Positions 34,747 to 43,330 are shown, counted from the stretch's first letter. The stretch is 64,000 nt of DNA from Desulfovibrio oxyclinae DSM 11498 (GCF_000375485.1 NZ_AQXE01000001.1:406988-470987); one strand, 5' to 3'. Notes: generated by a model from the letters alone, not told the origin. A program made the numbers and translations.

Positions 34747-37092
34747 ATGAAGATTCTCAAATATCTCGGTATATCGTTCATCGTCTGCGCCCTTCTCGGC
34801 GTTATCGGGGCCGTTGTCCTCTACAATTGGGCCGCCAAGGATCTGCCCGGGTTCAAGAACATCACGGACTACAACCCGCCGCTGGTGACCACCGTTTATG
34901 CCAAGAATGACGAAATTCTGGGGTATTTCTATAAGGAAAAGCGCTTCCTCGTGACGCTGGACCAGATGAGCCACTGGATTCCCAAGGCGTTTCTGGCTGC
35001 GGAGGATGCCTCGTTCTACCAGCATGAGGGGGTGGATCTTACCGCTATTTCCCGCGCGTTCGTCATCAACATGAAGGCGGGCAAGGTGAAGCAGGGTGGC
35101 AGCACCATCACCCAGCAGATCATCAAGCGGCTGCTGCTGACCAACGAGCGCAGTTACGAGCGCAAGCTCAAGGAAGCGATTCTTGCGTATCGCCTTGAAC
35201 GGTATCTGACCAAGGACGAAATTCTTACCATTTATCTCAACGAGATATACCTCGGAGCCCATTCCTTTGGCGTGGAAGCCGCGGCACGAAGCTACTTCGG
35301 CAAACATGCAAAGGATCTGACCATTGCCGAGGCCGCGCTTCTGGCGGGACTGCCCAAGGCGCCGAGCCGATACAATCCCTACGAGAATCCGCATCTTGCC
35401 CGTAAGCGTCAGATGTACGTCCTCGGCCAGATGCTGGTCCACGGCTGGATTACGCAGGAACAGTACGACGAGGCTGTTGCCGAAGAGCTGGAATTCACCA
35501 GTATGCCCGAGCCTTCATGGAAGGTCGGTCCGTATTATCTTGAGGAAGTTCGCCGCTGGCTCATCGACCGTTTCGGCGAGGATGTCACGTACAACGGCGG
35601 CCTGACCGTCACCACGTCCTGCGACATCAAGCATCAGAAGGCCGCAGACGCGGCCCTTAAGCGTGGGCTGGAGAACTCCGCCCAGCGTCGCGGCTGGACC
35701 GGGCCCATCGACAACATCTCTCTCGGCAATGCGGATGAGATTCTGAAAGACGGACCGCAGGAGCGCGAAGAACTTTCCAAGGGCCAGTGGGTCAAGTCCG
35801 TCGTGACGGGAGTGAAGAAGAACGGCGCTTCGGTCCGCTTCGGTAAATTCGAAGGCTTCATGCCACTGGAGAGCATGTGGTGGGTGCGTGAGCCGAACTC
35901 GGACAAGTCGCACGAGCAGGTTCCCAACCCGACCGATGCCCGCAAGGTGCTCAAAAAGGGGGACGTGATCTGGGCATCCATCCTCAAGGTGCCGGAGAAG
36001 GAATCCAAGCCTGTGGATCTGGCGCTCGAACGCAGGCCGGAAGTGGAGGGGGCCATCGTTTCCATGGATCCCAAGTCCGGCGAAGTGCTCGCGCTGTCCG
36101 GCGGGTATTCATTCTCGCGCAGTCAGTTCAACCGCGCCACGCAGGCTCGCAGGCAGTGCGGTTCGGCCTTCAAGCCGTTCGTTTACTCCACGGCCATCGA
36201 TAACGGTTTCACTCCGGCCTCCATCGTCATGGATTCGCCCATCGTCTTCGCCAACGAGGAAGAGGGCAAGCTCTGGCGTCCGGAGAACTTCGCCAACACC
36301 TTCAAGGGGCCGACTCTGTTGCGTACAGCGCTGGTCAAGTCCAAGAACACCTGCACCATCCGCGTGGCGCAGGAGCTGGGCATCCGCAAGATCATCGAGC
36401 GCGCCAGAAGTATGGGGCTCGACTCAGAATTCCCGGCCGACCTTTCGGTGGCGCTTGGCTCGGCGTCCGTCACGCTCATGAACATGGTGCAGGCATACTC
36501 GGCCTTTGCCCGTGACGGCTCCTACATCAAGCCGCGCATGGTGCTCTCGGTCAAGAGCGCGTGGGGCGACGAGATGTACACCTCCGAACCCGAGGCCGTT
36601 GAGGCCATCAGCCCGCAGACCGCATATATCATGGCCTCGCTCATGAAGCAGGTGGTCAGCGACGGAACCGGCTGGCGCGCCCGTGCCCTGAAGCGTCCCA
36701 TCGCAGGCAAGACCGGAACCACGAACAACGAGCAGGACGCGTGGTTCATGGGATATACTCCCTACCTCGTCACCGGTGTGTTCGTAGGCTTTGACGAAAT
36801 CCGCCCCATGGGCAGATGGGAGACCGGCTCGCGCGCCGCAAGCCCCATCTGGGTCCAGTACCGTAAGGAAGTGGAAGAGGATTATCCGTATCAGGACTTC
36901 CCACAGCCGCAGGGAATCGTTATGGCTAAGGTAGATGCCAAAACCGGTAAGCTGGCCGGTCCCAACTCGGAAGAGAGTTATTTCCTGCCCTTCAAGGAAG
37001 GCACCCAACCTACCGAGATGGCGGGCGGCACTTCCGAATCAGGCGAGGAAGGGACTACGGCCGGAGATGACCTGTTCAAGCAGATATTCTAA
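34747..37092 (+). CDS. mrcA: Penicillin-binding protein 1A (bifunctional transglycosylase/transpeptidase)
   Basis: Class A PBP polymerising and cross-linking peptidoglycan on the periplasmic face. The 781-residue protein has a membrane anchor at about residues 5-27. The GT51 domain shows AAEDASFYQHEGVD and GGSTITQQIIKRLLL. An OB-like insert lies around residues 330-420, as in PBP1A. The transpeptidase has catalytic SAFK near 476, SKNT near 535 and KTGTT near 657. The upstream open frame is not used; the ATG at 34747 is 7 bases after the YkgJ stop. Confidence 0.94.
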   Translation: MKILKYLGISFIVCALLGVIGAVVLYNWAAKDLPGFKNITDYNPPLVTTVYAKNDEILGYFYKEKRFLVTLDQMSHWIPKAFLAAEDASFYQHEGVDLTAISRAFVINMKAGKVKQGGSTITQQIIKRLLLTNERSYERKLKEAILAYRLERYLTKDEILTIYLNEIYLGAHSFGVEAAARSYFGKHAKDLTIAEAALLAGLPKAPSRYNPYENPHLARKRQMYVLGQMLVHGWITQEQYDEAVAEELEFTSMPEPSWKVGPYYLEEVRRWLIDRFGEDVTYNGGLTVTTSCDIKHQKAADAALKRGLENSAQRRGWTGPIDNISLGNADEILKDGPQEREELSKGQWVKSVVTGVKKNGASVRFGKFEGFMPLESMWWVREPNSDKSHEQVPNPTDARKVLKKGDVIWASILKVPEKESKPVDLALERRPEVEGAIVSMDPKSGEVLALSGGYSFSRSQFNRATQARRQCGSAFKPFVYSTAIDNGFTPASIVMDSPIVFANEEEGKLWRPENFANTFKGPTLLRTALVKSKNTCTIRVAQELGIRKIIERARSMGLDSEFPADLSVALGSASVTLMNMVQAYSAFARDGSYIKPRMVLSVKSAWGDEMYTSEPEAVEAISPQTAYIMASLMKQVVSDGTGWRARALKRPIAGKTGTTNNEQDAWFMGYTPYLVTGVFVGFDEIRPMGRWETGSRAASPIWVQYRKEVEEDYPYQDFPQPQGIVMAKVDAKTGKLAGPNSEESYFLPFKEGTQPTEMAGGTSESGEEGTTAGDDLFKQIF

Positions 37093-37114
37093 CCAAAACC
37101 GTAAAGGGGGCCCC

Positions 37115-37906
37115 ATGCGGCTGGATATGTTTCAGGTGGACGCGTTCGCCTCGACCCTGTTTTCCGGAAACCCGGCAGCCGTCGTACCTCTTTACGAGTG
37201 GTTGAGCGACGAGCTCATGCAGTCCATTGCGGCCGAGAACAATCTGGCCGAGACCGCGTTCATCGTGCGAAAGGGCGAATATTACGAACTGCGCTGGTTC
37301 ACGCCCGAAGAGGAAATGGACCTTTGCGGCCATGCGACGCTGGCCACGGCGCATGTTCTGTATGAATTCCTCGGCTACCGAGATCCCGTCGTGGTTTTCG
37401 AGACCAAGAGCGGGCGCCTGCTGGTGGAGCGCGAACCGGACGGCTCCTATGCCATGGATTTTCCGTCCTGGCCGCCCAAGGAAATGCAGGTTACCGAGCG
37501 CGTTACCAAGGCTCTGGGTGTTCGTCCCGAGGAACTGTACGCCAATCATCGCGACATGGTCGCAGTCTTTTCGACCCGCGAAGAGGTCGAGGCGCTGCGC
37601 CCCGACTCCCGACTTGTGGCGCAACTTGACTGTATGTGTCTCATCTGCACCGCGCCGGGGCTGGATTATGACTTCGTTTCCCGCGTTTTCGTGCCGGAGG
37701 AGGGCATTCCGGAGGACCCCGTCACCGGTTCGGCCCACTGCGCGCTGGTGCCGTTCTGGGCGGAGCGTCTGGGCAAGGAAACCCTTAACGCCTATCAGGC
37801 TTCCAAACGCGGCGGCGAGCTGCGTTGCAGAATGCTCGGTGATCGTGTCAAGATAGCGGGCAAAGCCGTGAGCTACCTAGTGGGAACCATTCTGCTGGAG
37901 GACTGA
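37115..37906 (+). CDS. PhzF family isomerase/epimerase
   Basis: A 263-residue protein of the diaminopimelate-epimerase-like fold. Visible features are FQVDAFASTLFSGNPAAVV at the N-terminus, the catalytic glutamate in NNLAETAFI near residue 45, DLCGHATLATAHVL near 70, and EDPVTGSAHCAL near 205. The substrate in non-phenazine organisms is unknown. AAAGGGG precedes the ATG at 37115. The MIF-like gene starts three bases after its stop. Confidence 0.88.
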   Translation: MRLDMFQVDAFASTLFSGNPAAVVPLYEWLSDELMQSIAAENNLAETAFIVRKGEYYELRWFTPEEEMDLCGHATLATAHVLYEFLGYRDPVVVFETKSGRLLVEREPDGSYAMDFPSWPPKEMQVTERVTKALGVRPEELYANHRDMVAVFSTREEVEALRPDSRLVAQLDCMCLICTAPGLDYDFVSRVFVPEEGIPEDPVTGSAHCALVPFWAERLGKETLNAYQASKRGGELRCRMLGDRVKIAGKAVSYLVGTILLED

Positions 37907-37909
37907 TTC

Positions 37910-38257
37910 ATGCCCTTCGTTAACGTCACCACCAATATCGAACTGGATAAACAGCGGCTGGATGAGACGCTCGGCGCCTTGTCCCGCTTCATCTCGGATA
38001 TTCTCGGAAAGCCGGAGAGCTACGTCATGGCGCAGATGCAGCCCGGAGCGCAGCTCGTTTTCGGCGGCTCCGCAGATGCGGCGGCTTACGTGCAGCTTGC
38101 CAGCATCGGACTCCCGACGGAGAAGACCGCTGACCTTTCACGTGAGCTTTGCACGTTTCTGGAAAGCGCACTCGATATTCCTTCGGACCGGGTCTACATC
38201 GCATTTGCCGACCTAGAACGAACCATGTTCGGCTGGGACAAGAGGACCTTTGGATGA
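37910..38257 (+). CDS. MIF-like tautomerase
   Basis: A 115-residue homologue of macrophage migration inhibitory factor. Pro2, exposed after Met removal as the catalytic base, starts MPFVNVTTN. Internal features are KPESYVMAQM near residue 35, FGGSADAAAYVQLASIG near 51-67 and a C-terminus DRVYIAFADLERTMFGWDK that parallels the YI...GW...TF end of animal MIF. Length matches MIF. Expected activity is keto-enol tautomerisation of phenylpyruvate-like compounds. The physiological role in bacteria is unclear. Confidence 0.88.
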   Translation: MPFVNVTTNIELDKQRLDETLGALSRFISDILGKPESYVMAQMQPGAQLVFGGSADAAAYVQLASIGLPTEKTADLSRELCTFLESALDIPSDRVYIAFADLERTMFGWDKRTFG

Positions 38258-39021
38258 TGCTTCGAAGCGTTGTCCTGACCATGCTGGTGTTGGGGCTGAC
38301 AGCTTTCGCCCGCCCTGCTTTTTCCCTGACCATCATAACCGAGCACGGCATCCCGGCCGCTTTCTACGACGAAGAGGGCGAACTGACTGGTCTGTGTGTG
38401 GAGGCCGTGCGCGATATCCAGCGCAGAATCGGTGACGAAACGCCCATTCGCGTGCTCCCGTGGGCGCGAGGGTATGATATTGCACAGACCACTTCCGAAG
38501 TCTTGCTCTTTCCCACCACACGCACTTCGGCTCGCGAGCGATTGTTTCATTGGGTGGGCCCCATGCTTCGTATCACCTGGGTCTTGTACGGCATGGAAGG
38601 GCGCTTTGATTTGGAGACGCTTGATGATGCCAGAAACCTGCGGCGCATCGGAGGCATACGTGGCGACGCCAAGATGGAATTCTTGAAGAGCAAGGGCTTT
38701 GACAATCTTCAGGAAGTCAGTTCCGGCAAGATAAACATCGACAAATTGCGACATGGTCGTTTGGACGCATTTTTTACAAGCAATGTGGGCATGTTCGGTG
38801 CGGCTGAGGTAAGCGGAGTCTCCACGGAAGGCATTGTGCCGCTCCTGACGGTGCGCGAGGTGGACCTGTATCTGGCGTTTTCCAAAGAAACGTCGGAAAA
38901 GCTGGTGGAAAAGTGGCGACGGGCGCATCTGGAGCAACGCCGGGACGGCACGTTCAAACGGCTTTATGAAAAGTGGCTGCCCGGAGAGTCCGTTCCCGAA
39001 CTCCCCGGGGCGAGCCAATAG
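38254..39021 (+). CDS. Family-3 periplasmic solute-binding protein, orphan
   Basis: A 255-residue secreted protein. Signal peptide residues 1-24 (ending ARPAFS) precede a PBPb fold with HGIPAAFYDEEGELTG at the ligand entry and the inter-lobe segment LRRIGGIRGDAKMEFL. A basic C-terminal helix ends the protein. Its ATG overlaps the MIF gene stop (ATGA). No ABC permease or ATPase is adjacent. It resembles the orphan protein at 7.8-8.6 kb in size and plan. Ligand unknown. Only 13 bases separate it from the convergent U32 gene, with no terminator visible. Confidence 0.75.
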   Translation: MMLRSVVLTMLVLGLTAFARPAFSLTIITEHGIPAAFYDEEGELTGLCVEAVRDIQRRIGDETPIRVLPWARGYDIAQTTSEVLLFPTTRTSARERLFHWVGPMLRITWVLYGMEGRFDLETLDDARNLRRIGGIRGDAKMEFLKSKGFDNLQEVSSGKINIDKLRHGRLDAFFTSNVGMFGAAEVSGVSTEGIVPLLTVREVDLYLAFSKETSEKLVEKWRRAHLEQRRDGTFKRLYEKWLPGESVPELPGASQ

Positions 39022-39034
39022 CTTTTTCGTGTGA

Positions 39035-41014
39035 TTAGAGCAGGTCGATCTTCCAGTTGAAGGTGCTGGTCCGGCTTGGCTTGGGCACGGCCTTGGGCCA
39101 GAACTCGCGCATGGTCGCGAACATGCGGAAGCCCGCTTTTTCCAGCGCTCGCCGTTCCTCGGTGAGGTCCAGCTCCCAGCCCGGATAAATCCAGTAGTTC
39201 TCACCATGTTTGCGAATCCACGCCACCTCGTTCATGGGGCTGCGCAGCGGTTCTTCCACCCGGATTCCCTCCGCCAGAATACGAGATATGCCGAAAGGCC
39301 ACAGCCCTCGGATGACCATGCCGAGCGGCAGGGGAGTGCCCTTCAGCATGGCGAAGGTTTCCTCGCGGTTGAGTTCCGGGCTGACGTAGGCGGCCTTGAA
39401 TCCCATGTCCTTGAGGGTCCCAAGCGCCATGCGGTTGCTTACGTTACAGAACGGGCCTGCGGTCAGCTCAACGTTGTGGTCCGTGAACAGCGAGACCTGC
39501 CACGGAGCGTTGAGCACGAAGCGTTTGGCTCCCTTGCGTACGGCCTCGCGGATGATGGAACGCCACTTTTTTTCTTCGTCGGGCCAGATGACCGGCGGCA
39601 TCCACCAGCCGATCTTGGCGGCGGACTTGGAAGAAGCGCTTTGCAGCGAACTGCGGTCCAGCCAGAGAGCCGGGTCGCCGAACACGCGGCCATTGGGCGG
39701 TGTGCGGAAGACGGAAATGTCACGGGCCTTGCCCTGCTTTTCCTTGACCTGTTTGGGATACTTCGGCTTGAAAACAGGAGCCTCCCGTTCCTTGTCGGAC
39801 GGTTCGGGCAGGTTCGCCCCAAGTTCCTTAATGAGCGTTTCCAGCTCTTTTTCCCGGCGATCCACCAGAAAGACCTTTGCATCAAACGGTGCGGCTGGTC
39901 CTTTCACGCCCTTGGCGGGCATGATGTCGAAGCGGCCGCGTCTGGGGATGCGTTTGCGCACCCTGATGGTGCGGTGCCCCTTCTGGTCCTCGTACCCCAC
40001 GCGAAGCATGTCGCCCGGCAGAAGTTCCTCGCGGGTCTGGAAATACATGCGTTTGCCTTCGCGTTTGACCTGCCCGACAAAGCGTCCCGAGGCGGTCTCC
40101 TGTCCCGGCGTCACCGGCACGAACGGGCGTTGCGGCAGGAAAACCGAGTGGCTTGTGGGTCTGCCCAGCGCCATTTCGAGCAGTTCCTGCGCCATCTTCT
40201 TGCCCTGTGCGTCCGGATTGTCGCGCAGCATGGTGTAGGCTTTGGTGGTGTAAAAAACATAATGCGGCCCCTTCTTGCGGCCTTCGATCTTCCACGAACC
40301 CACCTTGGGGACGTCAAGCAGGGGCTTGGTCAGCACATCCAGGCTCAGGTCCATGCAGGAGAAGAGGCGGTCTGGCTTGGCCTGCTTTTCCGTGCGGCGG
40401 TACAGGCGGCGACAGGGCTGCACACAGCGGCCGCGCAGGCCGCTTTTGCCGCCGAGGAAGCTCGACCAGTAGCAGCGGCCGGAAACACAGTGGCACAGCG
40501 CGCCGTGCACGAACACTTCAAGATCCATGGACTTGGGGCAAGCTGCGGCCATTTGCTTGATTTCGTCGAGATTCAGCTCTCTGGGCAGAACGGCGCGGTC
40601 AATGCCGATCTTGGCGGCAGCCGCGAGTCCTGCGGGGTTGGACAGGTTCGCGAGGGTGGAAAGGTGCAGCTCGCCCTTGAATCCGGTCTGTTTCGCCAGC
40701 GTCGGCATGGCCAGGTCCTGAAAGATCAGGGCATCGGGCTTCACATCGGCGGCAAGGCGCATGATCAGGCGGCCTGCGGATTCCACATCTCCGGGCTTGA
40801 CCAGCGTGTTCATTGCGACGTAGGTCTTGACCCCGCGCTCGCGGCCGAGACTTGCCAGCGCGGCAAGCTCGCTGATAGAGAAGTTTTTCGCCTGCATGCG
40901 GGCCGAGAAGTGTTTCAGGCCCACGTAGACCGCGTCCGCCCCGGCCGCCACTGCGGCGAGGTATGAATCGCGGTCGCCCGCCGGAGCGAGTATCTCTGGT
41001 TTGTTTTTCGTCAT
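39035..41014 (-). CDS. Peptidase U32 family protein with long C-terminal extension
   Basis: A 659-residue protein. The N-terminal TIM-barrel-like U32 part (about 1-320) begins PEILAPAGDRDSYLAAVAAG. It has the family cysteines in FVHGALCHCVSGRCYWSS and RGRCVQPCRR, which in characterised relatives such as RlhA or TrhP lie near a cluster or substrate site. After it come a beta-rich segment (about 310-400), a low-similarity basic linker and a second barrel-like region (about 470-650). Members are RNA-hydroxylation or collagenase-like proteins; the substrate here is unknown. Confidence 0.82.
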   Translation of the reverse strand: MTKNKPEILAPAGDRDSYLAAVAAGADAVYVGLKHFSARMQAKNFSISELAALASLGRERGVKTYVAMNTLVKPGDVESAGRLIMRLAADVKPDALIFQDLAMPTLAKQTGFKGELHLSTLANLSNPAGLAAAAKIGIDRAVLPRELNLDEIKQMAAACPKSMDLEVFVHGALCHCVSGRCYWSSFLGGKSGLRGRCVQPCRRLYRRTEKQAKPDRLFSCMDLSLDVLTKPLLDVPKVGSWKIEGRKKGPHYVFYTTKAYTMLRDNPDAQGKKMAQELLEMALGRPTSHSVFLPQRPFVPVTPGQETASGRFVGQVKREGKRMYFQTREELLPGDMLRVGYEDQKGHRTIRVRKRIPRRGRFDIMPAKGVKGPAAPFDAKVFLVDRREKELETLIKELGANLPEPSDKEREAPVFKPKYPKQVKEKQGKARDISVFRTPPNGRVFGDPALWLDRSSLQSASSKSAAKIGWWMPPVIWPDEEKKWRSIIREAVRKGAKRFVLNAPWQVSLFTDHNVELTAGPFCNVSNRMALGTLKDMGFKAAYVSPELNREETFAMLKGTPLPLGMVIRGLWPFGISRILAEGIRVEEPLRSPMNEVAWIRKHGENYWIYPGWELDLTEERRALEKAGFRMFATMREFWPKAVPKPSRTSTFNWKIDLL

Positions 41015-41037
41015 GTATCTTTTCCAAGGATGGTTGA

Positions 41038-41817
41038 ATGGCCCTCAGGAACTGCCGGAATGTAAAGGTATTGGATATCACCCCGGTCGGTCAATCGCCC
41101 AGACCGGATGAGTTTTTCGAACTCAGGCTGGAACGCCCGGACTGGGATGACTGGAAACCGGGGCAGTTCGTCATGATCCGCCCCGTGGACTGGCCCATGG
41201 ATCTGCTCTGGGGCCGTCCCTTTTCCATCTGTTCCGGCGATGCGGAGTCCGTCACGCTCTTCGTGCAGAAGATCGGACGCGGCACCACCCGGTTGAGCGA
41301 GCTGAAGAAGGGCGACACGGTCGCCATGTGGGGACCGCTCGGCAATTCGTTCGCCGTCGATGCCACAAGGCCCACGCTCATGCTTGCCGGGGGCATCGGC
41401 ATAGCCCCCTTTCGCGGATATGTCGAGCAACATCCGCTTCCCGAGAATCTCAAGCTTTTCTTCGCACACCGCATGGCCATCGGCTGTTACCCGTACCAAC
41501 GCCTGTCCGATGCTGTGGACGCCGAATGCATGATGGAGGCCCGGCGTGAGGATCTGGCCGCAATCATTGAACGAATGGGCGAACTGGTGGGCCAGTACCG
41601 CGACGGACTGATTCTGTGCTGCGGGCCGACGCCGTTCATGAAGACCGCGCAGAAATTCGCGCTGGAAGCCGGGGCAGAATTGTATGTCTCCCTTGAAAAC
41701 CGCATGGCATGCGGTGTGGGAGCCTGCCTTGGCTGTGTCTGCAAGGACGGGAAGGGGCATCATACGCAGGTGTGCACCAAGGGTCCCATCTTCAGGGCCG
41801 ACAACGTGGAACTGTAG
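41038..41817 (+). CDS. pyrK: Dihydroorotate dehydrogenase B, electron-transfer subunit
   Basis: Passes electrons from dihydroorotate oxidation to NAD via FAD and a 2Fe-2S cluster. The 259-residue protein has the FAD-binding domain with GQFVMIRPVD, RPFSICSG, the NAD site MLAGGIGIAPFRGY, and the C-terminal cluster motif CGVGACLGCVC with a later Cys in VCTKGP. AAGGA precedes the ATG. Divergent from U32 with only 23 bases between start codons. pyrD follows after eight bases. Confidence 0.93.
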   Translation: MALRNCRNVKVLDITPVGQSPRPDEFFELRLERPDWDDWKPGQFVMIRPVDWPMDLLWGRPFSICSGDAESVTLFVQKIGRGTTRLSELKKGDTVAMWGPLGNSFAVDATRPTLMLAGGIGIAPFRGYVEQHPLPENLKLFFAHRMAIGCYPYQRLSDAVDAECMMEARREDLAAIIERMGELVGQYRDGLILCCGPTPFMKTAQKFALEAGAELYVSLENRMACGVGACLGCVCKDGKGHHTQVCTKGPIFRADNVEL

Positions 41818-41825
41818 GAGGGGAC

Positions 41826-42752
41826 ATGGAAGCCAGGGATCTTCAGGTATCGTTTGCGGGACTGAGCATGTCCAATCCGGTCATGACCGCTTCCGGCACG
41901 TTCGGCTTCGGGCTGGAATTCGCTCCTTACGGCGATCTTTCCAAGCTTGGAGGCATCGTTGCCAAGGGGCTTTCGTTGAGACCGCGCGAGGGCAACCCCA
42001 TGCCCCGCATCGCGGAAACACCCTGCGGGATGCTCAATGCCATCGGTATCCAGAATCCGGGCGTCGAGGCTTTCGTGAAGCAGGCGCTGCCCGCGCTCAA
42101 GCGTCAGGATACGGCGGTGGTCGCCAACCTCTATGCCTGCGACCCGGAAGAGTTCGGCGAGCTGGGCGGCATCCTCGCGGCGGAGGAGGGCGTGCACGCG
42201 CTTGAGGTCAACGTGTCGTGTCCCAATGTGAAGGAAGGCGGCGCGGCGTTCGGGCAGGACCCGATTCAGATCGCCCGGGTGACCGAGTCCGTGAAGAAAC
42301 GTTCCGGCGATACCCCGGTCATCGTCAAGCTGTCCCCCAACGTGAGCGACATCGCCACCTGCGCACGCGCCGCAGTGGACGGCGGGGCCAACGCGCTTTC
42401 GCTCATCAACACTCTCATCGGCATGAGTGTGGACGTGCGCAACCGCAAGCCTCGGCTTGCCAACGTGGTGGGCGGCCTCTCCGGTCCCGCCATCAAGCCT
42501 GTGGCGCTTCGCTGCGTGCATCAGGTCTGCCGGGCCGTGGACGTTCCGGTCATCGGCATCGGCGGCATTGCCTCGGCCAAGGACGCGCTGGAGTTCATCA
42601 TGGTTGGCGCGCACGCGGTTCAGGTGGGCACGGCCAACTTCCTGCGCCCGGATTTCGCCTTTGATCTGCCGGAGCAGATGGTTGCACTGCTGACCGAGCT
42701 GGGCGTGGAGCGGCTTGAAGACTTCCGCGGAAGCCTAGAAATCCCCCTCTAA
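41826..42752 (+). CDS. pyrD: Dihydroorotate dehydrogenase B, catalytic subunit
   Basis: Fourth step of pyrimidine synthesis. The 308-residue protein is the class 1B type: GLSMSNPVMTASGTFG at the start, the active-site cysteine in NVSCPNVKEGG near residue 130, and FMN-phosphate binding segments GGLSGPAIKPVALR and IGIGGIASAKDALEF near 225-265. It starts at the ATG 41826 after GAGGGGA. Paired with pyrK, as expected for the NAD-linked heterotetramer. Confidence 0.95.
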   Translation: MEARDLQVSFAGLSMSNPVMTASGTFGFGLEFAPYGDLSKLGGIVAKGLSLRPREGNPMPRIAETPCGMLNAIGIQNPGVEAFVKQALPALKRQDTAVVANLYACDPEEFGELGGILAAEEGVHALEVNVSCPNVKEGGAAFGQDPIQIARVTESVKKRSGDTPVIVKLSPNVSDIATCARAAVDGGANALSLINTLIGMSVDVRNRKPRLANVVGGLSGPAIKPVALRCVHQVCRAVDVPVIGIGGIASAKDALEFIMVGAHAVQVGTANFLRPDFAFDLPEQMVALLTELGVERLEDFRGSLEIPL

Positions 42753-42796
42753 CCGGGCTTAATTGCAAAAAATTTAAATTTCTTTGCGATTAGGGG

Positions 42797-42825
42797 TTGC
42801 CAGCAGTTTTGAATTTGGGTAAACA
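42797..42825 (+). promoter_or_regulatory. Probable tRNA-Ser promoter
   Basis: TTGCCA (42797-42802), 17 bases, then TAAACA (42820-42825), placing transcription start about ten bases before the tRNA. Confidence 0.5.
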
Positions 42826-42841
42826 CCCTTTCTCACGACGC

Positions 42842-42931
42842 GGAGAGGTGTCCGAGTCCGGCTTAAGGAGCACGCCTGGAAAGCGTGTGTGGTTACGGCC
42901 ACCGGAGGTTCAAATCCTCTCCTCTCCGCCA
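42842..42931 (+). tRNA. tRNA-Ser (anticodon GGA)
   Basis: Ninety-base class II tRNA. Acceptor stem GGAGAGG (42842-42848) pairs with CCTCTCC (42921-42927); discriminator G and encoded CCA end at 42931. Anticodon stem CACGC/GCGTG encloses the loop CTGGAAA with anticodon GGA at 42878-42880. A long variable arm follows, and the T-loop TTCAAAT is present. Reads UCC/UCU codons. Confidence 0.96.
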
Positions 42932-42939
42932 TATTTCCC

Positions 42940-42974
42940 AAGGGGTTACGCTACAGCGTAGCCCCTTATTTTTT
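42940..42974 (+). terminator. Terminator after tRNA-Ser
   Basis: Thirteen-pair inverted repeat (42940-42952 with 42955-42967, one G-U pair) followed by ATTTTTT. Lies nine bases past the tRNA CCA end. Confidence 0.85.
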
Positions 42975-42990
42975 GCCGCTTTTAGCTCTT

Positions 42991-43014
42991 GGGGGCGACT
43001 TTGGGGGCGACTTT
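42991..43014. repeat. Tandem 12-base direct repeat
   Basis: Two exact copies of GGGGGCGACTTT side by side, inside the putative integrase remnant, where they encode a repeated SRPQ on the minus strand. Confidence 0.9.
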
Positions 43015-43174
43015 TCAGCGACTCGGCTAGAGCGTCCAATTTTTCGCCCGTCCGCGCAGCGCGAGGGCGGTACTTTTGGAGGTGCTGTTCTGTGGTGCTG
43101 ATGTTACTGTCCAAGGGTCAGGGAATTTTTCTCTGGCAGAGAGTCTTTCTGAACAGGGAATCATTGAGAAACGC

Positions 43175-43204
43175 TTGACATCGGGGCGGGGTCGAGCGTA
43201 AGAA
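43175..43204 (+). promoter_or_regulatory. Probable promoter of the SRP RNA gene
   Basis: Consensus TTGACA (43175-43180), 18 bases, then TAAGAA (43199-43204). The predicted start near 43211 is just ahead of the RNA. Confidence 0.65.
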
Positions 43205-43228
43205 CTAGCTCCTTCGCGGCCGATGCCG

Positions 43229-43330
43229 CGTGTGTAGGGAAGCCGGACGGCGGTTTCGTCGTGAAACCCGTCAGGCCCGAAAGGGAGCAGCGGTAGCGGT
43301 TGTTGCCGGGTGTCCGGTTTCCCTGGCAGG
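43229..43330 (+). ncRNA. ffs: Signal recognition particle RNA (4.5S type)
   Basis: RNA core of SRP, which binds Ffh. The diagnostic SRP core is present at about 43270-43291: GTCAGGCCCGAAAGGGAGCA followed by GC and GGTA. The apical tetraloop is GAAA. The flanking arms GGGAAGCCGGAC (43237-43248) and GTCCGGTTTCCC (43312-43323) pair to form the long basal helix. Ends are approximate; the true 5' end may be nearer 43211-43230. A strong promoter and terminator flank it. Confidence 0.92.

Larger units (their letters stand above)
42893..43117 (-). pseudogene. Probable decayed 3' end of a tyrosine recombinase (integrase)
   Basis: Read on the minus strand from about 43117, the frame gives P-L-D-SNISTTEQHLQKYRP and then a helical run ending in repeated SRPQ units, continuing into the antisense of the tRNA. 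This resembles the C-terminal catalytic segment LGHSNISTTxRYLxxYRP of many phage/island integrases, with the conserved His region damaged (GH replaced by D) and the catalytic Tyr position occupied by His. A TGA stop lies just upstream in the same frame. Only about 60 codons survive. Likely a scar of an element once integrated at the tRNA. It is short, so chance similarity remains possible. Confidence 0.45.
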
